Assembly: GCA_030272585.1 (NCBI GenBank) | Contig: BSYQ01000005.1 | Location: 62,001-126,000, forward strand | Length of the DNA stretch: 64,000 nucleotides | From: Bryopsis sp. KO-2023 | Lineage: Eukaryota; Chlorophyta; Ulvophyceae; Bryopsidales; Bryopsidaceae | Direction: 5' to 3' | In this document: piece by piece, positions 21,181 to 32,387 of the stretch | Layout of the letters: every line of letters starts with the position of its first letter | Position numbering within the stretch: the first letter of the stretch is position 1 | The notes under the pieces: model-generated | Databases searched by the model: none | What the model saw: the letters and a program-made list of their open reading frames with translations, nothing else | Told to the model about the DNA's origin: nothing | Program-made: the position numbers and the translations under genes

Positions 21181-21393
21181 TGTGAGCGCCAAAGCGGTAG
21201 ATGACTGAAATGAGGCAGTAGTGGACGAAAGGAAGTGGTGCTGTGTAACGTGGGGTAGTGCGATAGTGAGGGAATCTTGTGGACAGTTTCGATTAGTCGT
21301 GGGAAGGTATAAAGTTCGACAGGGGAAGCTTGTAAACAAGAGACAGCGAACGTTTGTTCGCGTTGAGATAAGTCTGCGCTCGAGTTTGTTACA
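21181..21393 (+). repeat. 3' long terminal repeat
   Basis: 213 bp, read as identical to the 5' LTR. It is preceded by a weak purine tract (acaaaagaagcg) as the likely polypurine primer, and followed by the AAGG target-site copy. Confidence 0.95.
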
Positions 21394-21397
21394 AAGG
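21394..21397. repeat. target-site duplication, 3' copy (AAGG)
   Basis: Matches the copy at 16078-16081. Confidence 0.85.
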
Positions 21398-22241
21398 AGA
21401 TGCCACTTTCCTGTCATGGATGAAGGAAAGACAACTGACCAACTGACCAACTGACCAACCCCCAAATCCCTATTGATACAATGTATACACTTGAGGTCCC
21501 TGGGAATGAAGGGCACAAAGAAAGGGTCCATTACACGAAAGTGTTTCTTCAAACTCGATCTGAGGCAACTTTATCCTGGGCGGGTGGATCTGAAAACGAG
21601 GTGGAGCAGAAAAAAAGCAATGAGTCATCTGAGTCAAGGTCTGCGAAGCAAACTCTGGTGTGTTGGAGTGGTTTTACTTGGGCACCTTACAGTAGCACTG
21701 AGGTCGTGAAACTTTACAATTGCACCCAAAGCCACCACTTTAAGAAAGAAAAACAAGGTGCACATTCAGGAAATGTGGAATTCACGTAACAATGGCAAAC
21801 CAAACGACACCTGAGACGGTCATACCGCTGTCTATCTTCCATCTGGCATCTTGATTTTGAGGTCATTTTCTACCCTTGTCTGTGTGACTAATGAGCGTCA
21901 TACCGAAAGCGTCACAAGTCTGGAGACCGCGACCGGAATACCCATAAAGTGCTCTAGCCCACCGCTCGTGACTATTTCCAACAGCAAGCGCAGGAAAGGC
22001 GATTCAATAGGGGCCTGCATAAGTAAGTAACCCGCTAGCGCGAGTACCCGACCCCTTGGTCTGCCAGGTGCTGTCAGAAGAAACGGTTCGGCCGACACAC
22101 AGTTTCCTTGCATTACAAAGTTATGTCCATGGACTTTCTTTCCTCTTTTGTTCAGTTCCCGTTTGGTGCTTGAGTGCCAGCTATTTTTATCTGGACGCGA
22201 GTGGATGTGTGCTGAAAGAGTGCGTTTTCGTCAACAGGAGA
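21398..22241. other. intergenic DNA downstream of the retrotransposon
   Basis: No gene recognised. Short open frames are present without domain signatures. The last part is probably the promoter and 5' UTR of the charged secreted protein. Confidence 0.5.
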
Positions 22242-25200
22242 ATGTCTCTTCTACGTTGTTCCGCTTGTTTTTTGGTATTATTTTTCGCCGCCCGCGGCGT
22301 GGACTCTGTGAGAACTACTGCCGCCTACGACCTGACAGGGTCGCGAAAATCAGGAGGCCACCTACTCGTGGAGCGATCCCTCAAAAGCATAGTCGAGGTG
22401 CTCACATATTTCCATTCTTCCACGTGTTCTTGGGTCTTTTGCTCTTCTTTTGGGATGTAGTACTCGGACAGTGAGTAACATACGTTTGAGCTGCGCAAGC
22501 GCTGCCAACGGAGTTTTGTCAATTCTCGAGGGCGTGGTGTTTTCACGGAAGAGGACCCGAACAATGAAACAGGGGACGCACGCAAACGACTGCGAAAGTC
22601 GATCTGTTTGTGAAGTACACGAAAATTCGCAGCGAAACGCTGAAAATTGTAGAATCGCTGGTTGTGCTGACAATTCATTGAGCGCGGCGTAGTATTTCAT
22701 AGATAATACATGGTTGACTGTATGTGTGTGGCTTGCAGGGGGGGCTGGCAGTTGGAGATGTCGAATCTGTTGCAAATCGCAGTATTCTCCAAAAAAAAAC
22801 CAAGGATGAACCCTCTGAGGAAGAAGCCACTGAATCGGAGGAAAAGGAGGCAGTGGAAGAAAAGCCTGTGAAAAAAGAGGGTGCTGGGAAAACTGATGAG
22901 GCTGAACCTGAGACTGATTCTGAGGCTGGGGCTGAGGAAGAAGAAGGGGATGAGACTGACCCCAAGACCAAGGCCACTGAGACCAAGACCGAGAATGGAT
23001 CCAAGGCTAAGTCCAAGAAGGAGGCAGAGGTTGAGGAAGAGGCTGAGATAGACCCCAAGACCAAGGGCACCGAGACCAAGACCGAGAATGGATCCAAGGT
23101 TAAGGCCAAAAAGGAGGTAGAAGTTGAGGCTGAGCCACCGACTGACAGTGAGGAAGAGGATGAGGTTGGGGAAAAGACCGAGGATGACGCTGAGGAAGGT
23201 GAAAAGGTTGTCAAAACGAATTCTGTTGAAAAAGAGGATTCTGACGCAAAGAGTGAGGAAGGGGGCAGCAAATCTTCCACGAAAAAAAAAGGAAAGTCTG
23301 TTGACGAGATTCCTGAAAAAGAGAAGATTAAGGCTGAAGCTGAGGCTGAGACTGAGCCTGTGGCTGGGGATAAGGATATGGCCAAGACAAAAATTGTCAA
23401 AAAGGTTTCCACTGAAAAGAAGGAAAAGTCTGACGCTGAGAGTGATGTAGAAGAGAACGAGTCCTCCACGAAAAAAGATAAGAAGTCTGAGAAAAAATCA
23501 AAGAAGGAAGTCGAGGCCGCCGCCTCGTCAGCTGCTGGTGACGGCCCCGATGATGGGAAAGTGACTGACTCTGCCACAGAGAAGGGCAGCAAGAAGAACA
23601 AGGTTAATAACGCGAAGAAGGAGAAGAAAAACAAGATAAAGATGTCTAAGAAAGAAAAGAAGGAAGCCTCCAAAAAGGAGGAGCCAAAAAAGAAACCCAC
23701 ACCTGTGGTGAAGAAAAAAGTGCAACCCACACTGCCAAGCGACTGTGTGTGGAACAACGACAGCAAGTCATGCTTTGTCGATGAAGGACCGTTTGCCAAG
23801 ATTTTGTCCAGGACCAAGTCCAAATCAGGAAAAGTCTTGCAGCAAGAATACGTGAGTAGCCCGATTTCCTTTTTGTGCCTTGCGTTGAATTAATATGCTG
23901 AAATTTAACGAGAAAAAGATATTAATTTTTTGCTGTTTTCCTTCTGTTGGATAGGAATGCCTCGGTATGGATCAGGTTTCTTGTAACAAAAAGGATGGGT
24001 GTGAATGGTGAGTTACGAGCAGGACTCGTTTTGATGACTATTACCTGGGAGGACACCCCTAATGACTGCAATTTTTTTGCTCGTTTTTATTATTCTATTT
24101 TTTCCAAAAATGTTTTATTTTTGCTTGCTCATTGTTTTGGTTGTTCCCTGCATTTTTTTTATTTGCACAGAATAGTATGAGCACTTTCGTTTCACTACTT
24201 TTTTACATATATTGCTTTGAGGTGATGAGTCTCATTTAATCCATTGACTCTGCAAAGGGGATGAAATAGCGCAGGGCAGCTTTGATTAATTTGGCTTTTT
24301 CTCTTTCTACAGGCTGGGATCTTGCCATTCCACTGCGTACATCAAGGCAGAAAGCAAGTGTTTTGGGTCGGCTTCCCCATTCCTTTACCATATGGATGGA
24401 ACATGCGACAGGCATTCCGACCAATCATCTTGCTCTCTGAATGACAAATGCACATGGTAAATGAAGCCAAACTGTTCAATCTTTCTGTGTGTGTTTTTTT
24501 GCTGTCTTTCTTTTTCGAAATCCTCGATGGGGATGTTCCCAAAGGCAATTGCTGAATAAATGCTTTCAGAAGATCCCTGAGCAATAAGACTGGTGGAGAT
24601 AATCCAAGATATGTTGGAATCAGATGCTGTATGGTTTGCTATTGAAAAACCAATGCAATTCTCATGCTTTGCAGGTTGTCAGACATGGAGAAATGTGCTG
24701 TTAATTTTGTCAAGGGATTCACTGGAGTGACCATCGACGGGGAAGACGTCAGGAACGTGAGTTCAAAGCAGGCATTGTATTGCTTTTGCTCTCCAATCCC
24801 TTTGCCCCCCACTTGTCCACTGAATCATGATATCATTGAACAGTTGAACAAAACGGAAGTCTACAGGGCTTTCCTTGCACAAGGGGAGCTTTGGCAGAAC
24901 AGAAGTCTGAGTTTTTTCCTAACCAGTGGATTGCTGCGGTTTGACTGTCATACAGACAAGAAATGCGAGAATCAGCGAACTTCAATCCACCTTCAATGTG
25001 AACATAGCCAATTTCATCAGGAACCCTGACAGCATTTTGGAGTGGACCCTGCCGGACTTCAATTGCCCCGACGGTGTGGATGCCAGTGTCTGCGAGTATG
25101 CCGAGGTTTTCGACAGAGAATTCGTGCTGAACGTGCATTGCGGGACGAAATATGATATCACTGATATTTCGGAGTGCAATTTGGATGCATTCTGTGAGAT

Positions 25201-26176
25201 CAGCATTGACGGGGCTTGTGGAATCAGTCCAGCCATGAGAACTGAAGTTTCAAGGACCGGCAATGGGGTCAGTCAAACAACGACCTTGTGGCGGGATGCT
25301 GTGAATTTGATCAGTTGGCTGTTGATACTGACGTCTGTTTCAGTTATTTCTTGATCTCACTGAAAGAATGTATGTTGCTGGCAAGCGCTTGCAATTTTTT
25401 TTCTTCGAGTAATACGGTAATAGTAGTAATTAGAACTAATAGGGAAGATTGGAAACTATCTCCCCTTGCCTGAACGAACAATGATGGAAGAGAAGTATGT
25501 CTGCTGTATTGCCAATTAGTTGCTAACGAGGACATCTGTGCGCAGGTGTTGGCCGGTATATCAAAATCCTCCCTTGGCTCCAAGTACATTGAGCTGATCA
25601 ACGCTTGCCTGAAGGGACCATCCAATGTCGAGGGTGTGGGATGCGAACCCGGCTGTCTGTCTGACGAGGATGCATGCATCGTTGACACAGATGCATACAT
25701 CCAAGAAAATGTGTTCAAATCCAAATCTTTCAAGAGTGGCCAATGCAAGGGGTTCCCATTGGTGCACGGAGACTCTGGATGCGACGAATTGGAAGAGGAT
25801 GCTTGCGAAGCAAAGTCGGGATGTTCTTTGGATGGGGGTACGATTACTCAGCCTTAGTTAGCTAACTTTTTTCGAAGGAAGTGTCATATCATAGCTTATA
25901 TATTATAAGTTGATACGATAACAGTTGGCTGTTACTTTCCACCAACTGTTACTGTTGGCTGGAACAGCAACAGCTCAGCCAACTGTAGTGCAGTTTGAAA
26001 CTGAGAGTTGTGTTTTTGGTGTGACAGATGACGTTTGCATTCCCAATGAGAAGGAGATCGTTTTGGGGGCCTTGCTCCGATTGGAGCGTCCTGTGGCCAG
26101 CGCCGTCAAGGCAGCATCCTCAAAATGCGCCTCTTTCAAGACGGAATCCAAATGCGAAAAGCCAAAAGTTTTGTAA
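22242..26176 (+). CDS. secreted, Lys/Glu-rich protein with repeated cysteine modules; function unknown
   Basis: Not recognised as a named family. Eight exons fit in phase: 22242-22397, 22739-23851, 23955-24007, 24313-24456, 24675-24756, 24956-25267, 25546-25837 and 25989-26176, giving 779 residues. The first exon is a signal peptide (MSLLRCSACFLVLFFAARG). The 1.1-kb second exon encodes about 330 residues of Lys/Glu/Asp/Ser/Thr, with two near-copies of a block around ETKTENGSK (about 22970-23020 and 23060-23105). The C-terminal half has Cys modules of the form C-x6-9-C-x5-C-x-W-x3-7-C, for example ECLGMDQVSCNKKDGCEW, CDRHSDQSSCSLNDKCTW and CDELEEDACEAKSGC. There is no transmembrane segment after the signal, so secretion or an extracellular-matrix role is likely. 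The first donor (22397) is the least certain join. Confidence 0.75.
22960..23111 (+). repeat. internal duplicated block in the charged domain
   Basis: Two tandem copies of a block of roughly 25-30 codons: one with KTKATETKTENGSK at about 22965-23020, the second with KTKGTETKTENGSK at about 23055-23110. They differ by a few codons, so the charged region grew at least partly by unequal exchange. Confidence 0.75.
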
Positions 26177-28008
26177 AGCTTTTTTTCAGAGGCTTTTTTT
26201 TTTCAGTTCCAAATTTATATTTCTTTCGCTCATCTTTCTTAAAATTTTCTTCTTTTGAACCAGGCGACTGGTGATTTTCGACCCAAAACGAAAAAAATAT
26301 ATAGCATAAAAAAATAGACAAAAAAAGAATACTTGGAAAACAACACTTCTTTTCTTGATCTGTGCCTGTCATAGGCTGCTGACTGGAAATTTGAATCTGG
26401 AAACGGGTTAATAGGGGGATTGAGGATTAAGGGATTGTTGATGGGAGGGGAAGCAGGAAAATAGGTCAGGATGTCTGACTCCGTGAATTCTATGTTTGGT
26501 AGATAGTATGGTTTATGTTGGCAGGTTGAAAAGTAGTTTCCTGTTTTCGGCGCTGGGCATTCTCGAACATTGCTTTGGAAAGAGAACATATCGATGGGAT
26601 GTAATGATAAGATTTCAAGAGTGTTTTCCTCAGCAGAATAAAAAACAGCTGTTATTATTTCCAAATTTACCATAAATGAACTTCAGACCTCATTTTTACC
26701 TAATTTTTTGAGGAATTTCCACAAATGGGGTTTGTCCATGCCATGTGTTGGGTAACAAAAGGTTTCAAAGAAAAACACACTCCAGTTTTTTCAGGTGCTG
26801 AATTGGACAATCCATTCTGGGAGGGCAATTTGACTTATTCCAGATGCCATGGAAATGACATGTTGATTACAAAAAAGAAAAAGAGGACACCATCCTCCAC
26901 AACCAACAATCCCTTGAACACCACCTTTGCAAAGAAAATAGAACAGAAAAGTGGATGTCATGTCGATCGATTTCATTGTTCATTGTAAACCACCAAGAAC
27001 GAATTCTTGGATTGACAAAAAAACTTGAGCCATCTTTGCAGCTCCTTCCCCACTTGAAATGACAAAGCAGTGACCCACCCACCCATACAAACTGGCAAGC
27101 AGTTACCCCACCATAAGCACCAAGTTGACCGATCAAACCAGGTCTTTTAATTTCTCCCCAAAAAACGATCAATCTACCAAGAAATCAATCCATCAATTTA
27201 ATCAATATCAACCAACCCATGTGATTGTTTCATGAAAGAACCGACTGGAAATGTTCTAAGTTTAAAAAACGTCATGCATCAGCGTCTTGGAACTTTTTTT
27301 TGTAACTTTTTCCTCGGAAAGCACAGAAATATTGATTTTTTCAAATCACTAATCAAACAGAAAGTCTACCCAGAGCCCAAAGTCAATTAAAAAAATTCCA
27401 GAAAAAAAGCTCATAATAGTCATTGCAGGGTGGCCCCTCCAGCCAAGTCAATTTTTTCGAAATGGGATGGACCCAAATTCCTAAATCGCGAAATATAATC
27501 GAAACAAAAAAAAATTGTTTGAAAGAAAAATTAAATGAAACGGATAAACCCAACGAACCCCTTCAATGCATGTGGACAAAATTTCTCCACAAGTTGAAAA
27601 AAGAAAGAAAAAAAAAAAAAAAAAAAAAACCTAAGGGAATGACAGCTCATGTGTGAAGCTCTCTGTCAGAAAAATTTAAATTTATGTTTTTCTGAGCATG
27701 GGTATTCTTCAGCACTTATCAGCTGTAAGTTGGTATGCTTTTTTTTCTTCCCCTGGACCCCATCATTTGCTGAAATCACAGAGGACCACCAGAGAAAAAA
27801 AAAAACAAGAAGCAACCCAACAAATGACAAAAAAGATCAGAGTCTAAACTAAAACAACTTCAGCAGAATGATTACCGGGAACCACATTACGATTACCCAG
27901 TATCACTCGTGTTGATTTTTCTATTTTTTTTCAGAAGCTTTCCAGCCCACCCCCTGTCTTCTTTTTATTCCAGAAGAATCTGGAAAAATTGGACCTTGTT
28001 TTGCTGTC
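26177..28008. other. convergent intergenic region
   Basis: Lies between the 3' ends of the charged secreted protein (+) and the beta-helix protein (-). It is AT-rich with long A and T runs, including an A-run of about 21 bases near 27609-27629. I see no supported exon. Confidence 0.5.
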
Positions 28009-31000
28009 TCAATCTGTCAAACGTAGCTGGCAAGTCGGGGACTCCATGACACACTGTTTCAGACAAGTGTTGGGAACCACTCCACCGATGGCATTTCCGA
28101 AGCCATCCACAACTTTTGCCCTAATTTCAGAAGAGGTGTTGACTTGGATGGGTGGTGGCAGTGCGCCGTCGATAAAGATCGGAGGGGTAGTAGCGACCTC
28201 AGGGGGAGAAGTAACGTTGGAACTCTCTGGCAAAAACTCAACCTCCACTGCTTTGGATGCCACTTGAGGACGATATTCAACCCCGCCACTCTGATGTCCG
28301 GAGATCAAAACACCATCAGCAAAACAGATAATACAATTATAGGGTCATCTTTCTTTACAGTTTGCATTTCATTTGTCGACACAAGAAGACATAGGATAAT
28401 GCTCCATGTGTTATGCTCCATGTTTCTCTACATTCAAATGATACCCAAATGATTAGTAAATTCAAAAAGTCCTCCACAAGTTCAGTTCAGCAATTTTATG
28501 GCATTGGAAATTCAAAAAAAAAAGTATTTGGAAGAAAAAGGGGTGTAAAAACGACATCCCCACCTGAACGCTGTTGTCCTCCACTTTCAAGCAAACCTCT
28601 GTCTCTTTTCCATCTTGTAGCACCTTATCAAAAGACAGGAAAGTAAAGGGGGATGTGGAACAAGCCAGGAATATGGATGTTGGATCGGTGACAAAAGCAG
28701 CCCCCCCTCCAAAAACAGCCGCATTGCCCACAAAGGAACCATCGGACAGTTTGAAGCTTCGACATGGGAATGCGGAGGGCGAGATGCGCTGTTTGCATTC
28801 ACCGCTCTGCCAATCAGATCCAGAAATGGCCACAAACATCCCACCTGCATTTCAAAATACAAAAACTCAGCTTTTTTCCTGCATGCAATATTCCAGGGTG
28901 TCTTTTTTAATTGGGCCAATATATGCTGTATCAACGCTGAAAGTTTCACTTCGCCTATTCACATTTTTTTTCTCCTTCCGAAAAGAAACAACCAGCGACT
29001 GCCATGGACTCCAATATTAAAACACACTCTATAGCATGAATTGCCATTACACCCGATAATGTCTTTGACTAGAGCAATAAAAAATTATCGTACAGGTAAT
29101 TCTATGGGTTTCCAACATTAGTATAAAATCTCATGTACTTTACACAAAATTCATTTAATGAGTTTCACCTCCAATGCTTGCGGAGTTTCTTTCAAAAAGA
29201 ATATCCTCGATCACGACATTGGCGATAGCAGAGCCGGGGATTTCGTTCACATGCAAGCAGAATCCCCCTCCACCGCCAGGGCCACACATGCCAAGAGAAC
29301 CTTGGCTGACCCCAGTCCTTGTCAAATTTTGAGCTGCATGCAGCCACCTCTTGGTGTAATCACTTTGCATGACGACCCCTTCGTTGTATTGGAGCTCACC
29401 CCTGATCTCTGCCAGTTCGACGGCAGCGTTCCCAACAAATTGAACCCCTTGGATCTAGACAGAGCAGGAACACACACTCTCTGCATCAATCATAATAAGC
29501 ACTTCCCCAATATCTGGAGCGTAACCTGATGTGTGGCATAGCCCTTTTAAGAGAACAAAATAACATTCAGTAGATTGCAGTGTGCACCTCGATTTGGTTT
29601 TTGAGAAGGCTCCTGGCCGTGACATGAAGGCCTCCCCCTGAAACAGCTTTGTTTCCGGAAAACCTGGTGTTCGGCGATTTCTCCTCAGCAGCAACAGCTG
29701 CTAGGCGAAAGCTGCTGGTGGAATCCACATAGGCACCCCCTCCCTCTTCGGCAACATTTCTCTCGAAAACAGCCTCCTGAATCGCTACGTCTCCAGCGGC
29801 ATTCAGCAGCCCCACGCCACCCCCATGCCTGCTGGCTGTGTTGTTAATAAAACGAGCCCCTCGGAGATTGGCAGATGCTTTTTCCACAGCACACAAGAAT
29901 CAGAAAAATCAGATCACAAGAAAATTCAGGATTTTGGGGGATGATTAGTCCGATGCATCGGGATAGCTCACCACAGAACAGGCACAGCAATCCAGCACCA
30001 TCAATCGCTCTATTCCCCTGAAACACTGACTTTTGATCTCCAGGGGATGTGCCTTCCATCATCGATGGGCCAACGATGGACATCTGAGCATTGTTTGTCA
30101 AGAGCACCCCACCTCCCAGCTCCGCTGATGAAGCGGTAACGTTTGAAGCTACCCATCGCAGGTGACCCACGTTTCTAAACAGAGCCCCCCCCCCTGCCCG
30201 CACAGCCACATTGCGAGCAAATACGCAAGAGTCTACCCTGACCTGGAAAAATCAATTGAACAGTTCCAGATCAATTCTGCAATAACCAGACCCAAGTGGA
30301 AATCGGACCTCATCAGAGATATGCTTGCTGTCATTATCAATAGATTGGCATTACCTGCGTGGTTTTATCATTTAATTGAATGAGGCCACAGAGGGCCGAC
30401 TCACCTTGTTCTTCTCAGTTGTCACCATGTGGAGTCCTCCACCGAACACAGCCCGATTGTCTGTAATCCTACACTCAGAAAAGGAAACATCCATGTTGCT
30501 ATCCCCGATAGACATAAAAATGGCCCCTCCTTGTAGCAGATCTGGATCTTGATCATCCCCCTTGTCAGCAAATGTTGCATGGTTGCCCACGAAGCTACAG
30601 TTTCTTATCAGCATCAGCCCCTTGCGCTGCCCAGTCAATCGATCTTTCATGGAAACATGTAAAGCACCACCCATCGTGGCTGCATTGTTCTCAAATTGGC
30701 TGTGCTCAATGATTGTCTGCACCACCTCTTTGATCCGGACTGCACCCCCTTGGCCATCTGCGTTACCGAAAAAATAATGCTGGAAGGGCTCCAATGGCCG
30801 ACCCATCTTATTCCCAACACTGCTCAGCACCTCGTTCTCTCTGAAACTGCAATTTGATATCAAAACTCCGATATTTGTGTTGGAGGCAATCTGTTGATCC
30901 ACCGATATGGCCCCACCCAGAGCATGAGCAGTGTTGTTGGCGAATGTGGAGTTATGGACAGATAGGAGGCCTCTTTTCATGTGGATTGCCCCTCCACGAG

Positions 31001-31840
31001 TGGATCGATTGTCAGCAAAGTTGCATGTCACGATCATTACGGAGGCCCCCTCACCAATGTGCAGAGCCGCATCTACTCCATCGGCAAATCTATCGGCAGG
31101 CTGGATAATGTTCCTTCTAAACTCTACCTGATCGAATGTGACCATGATGCTGACTTCATCATTAATTGGAGGATCCAGTGGTTTGACGGTCACCACTGTT
31201 GGCACATCGAGGCAGTCCATGAAGATGATGTTCTCTACCCACACATTCGTGGCGCTGCAATTGAAATTCAGAACATCATTGATCATTGCTGGTTAGGAAA
31301 TCTTCTTAATTGTTGTAACAGTGCAAATGGTTTCGAGTCAAATTCTGTGATCGTGGCGGCGGACCTGATGTAGAGAGCGGTATCGAGCTGAGGGCATCGA
31401 ACGACTGGTTTCAGTCGATTCGGGGCTCCCCGCAGTGTCACGTTATGGACGTCGATGCGCCAGGCCTCCGACAGTCGTAGATCATCGAAAGCCAACTCAA
31501 CGATCTGACCTGGCTTCAGCTTTCGAAAGATGTCGCTGGCGGAAGCCTCATCTACGGCCGTCACCTTGGCCGATCCAGAGGAGCCTGGACAGGAACACAT
31601 CGGTTCAAATGCATATCGATCCAGGCACACTCACTGCAGCTCACGGGGTCCAGGGAGAAGGGAGAAGGTCCCACCTGTGGTTTGGGGAAGAACTGGGGGA
31701 AACCATGTCATCATGGTTTTACCTCTCAGCCAGCCATCTGCTGCGACGCCATCAAGCAGCACAGCGAACAGGAAATATAGACAGACAAGCTTTTCCACAC
31801 GGCTTCCAGACATTGGAGGGTGGATGGGGGCCTCCATCAT
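28009..31840 (-). CDS. secreted right-handed beta-helix protein with Pmp-like GGA/FxxN repeats
   Basis: Eight exons on the minus strand, all phases consistent: 31645-31840, 31365-31584, 30405-31254, 29972-30242, 29588-29877, 29169-29454, 28564-28844 and 28009-28290, about 891 residues. A start at 31813 (MSGSRVEKL) would also keep the signal peptide, VCLYFLFAVLLDGVAADG. The body has about 14 repeats pairing an FxxN-like motif (FADN, FANN, FREN, FENN, FVGN, FQGN, FERN) with GGAI/GGAV/GGGL, the pattern of chlamydial polymorphic membrane proteins and of large algal parallel beta-helix proteins. The C-terminus (IRAKVVDGFGNAIGG) resembles an immunoglobulin-like or invasin-like segment. No membrane anchor is visible at the end, so it is probably secreted or wall-bound. 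The fifth-exon acceptor (29877) is the weakest join. Adhesion is only a guess. It is head-to-head with the Nudix gene. Confidence 0.85.
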
Positions 31841-32387
31841 ATTGCCGCCACCTTTGGCGCTGCTGAATGTCGCGAGCCCAACAAGAACCGATCCCCTTAC
31901 TTGTACAGTCTGGTTTCAGACGTACCGTTGGCTAATTTCCTGGAGTCCAACGTTTTCCAGGCCGACTGGAATGTCTCAGTTGGTGGATGGCGGCATGAGG
32001 TACGCATTTAGGCGTCATGTGGAAGGTACAGTGATAGGTGGTCCCGAGGCAATATCACGCGTGGCAGCGCCGCCACACCTGCACTTGTGACAGCCGCCAC
32101 ACCAGGAGCAGGACAAGGTGCTACAGAATCCTCCATCGACTGCATCCCAGAGCATCAATTTTGGGACATCAATTGTTTTCATGGGGGCCATGTTTTAAGT
32201 ATGTTCAGCCCAGTTTCAGCCCATAAATTCGCTGCGAGGAGGTGCCCATAAAGGACGCGCGTCTCATCGGCTTCAAGAGGTCACAACTCTGTGCCCAAAA
32301 ACCCCCCAAACCCGTGGAACTCAAATCCTACCCTACACACGTCACAACAATAATCACGATTTCTTGAGAAAATTATTCAATTTCAAG
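31841..32387. promoter_or_regulatory. divergent intergenic region, beta-helix protein / Nudix hydrolase
   Basis: 547 bases between the two start codons. No clear TATA box in either direction and no recognised gene inside. Confidence 0.4.

Larger units (their letters stand above)
16082..21393 (+). mobile_element. complete Ty3/gypsy-type LTR retrotransposon
   Basis: A 5312-bp element bounded by two 213-bp LTRs (TGT...ACA) and an AAGG target-site duplication. In order it carries a primer binding site, a Gag-protease frame (16268/16610-18409) and a Pol frame (reverse transcriptase, RNase H, integrase; 18444-21167). RNase H before integrase, an HHCC integrase and a GPY/F-like C-terminus place it in Ty3/gypsy. 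The LTRs look identical base for base and both frames are open, so insertion was recent and the copy may be active. It sits between the CA1P-phosphatase-like gene and the charged secreted protein, in their orientation. Confidence 0.95.

Noticed and set aside
22675..23823. 382-codon minus-strand frame rich in Ser and Phe
   Set aside because: It is the antisense of the Lys/Glu-rich exon of the secreted protein; low-complexity AAG/GAG codons read backwards as CTT/CTC. No domain and no splice support.
26239..26673. 144-codon minus-strand frame in the convergent gap
   Set aside because: AT-rich and low in complexity, with no domain and no exon partners.
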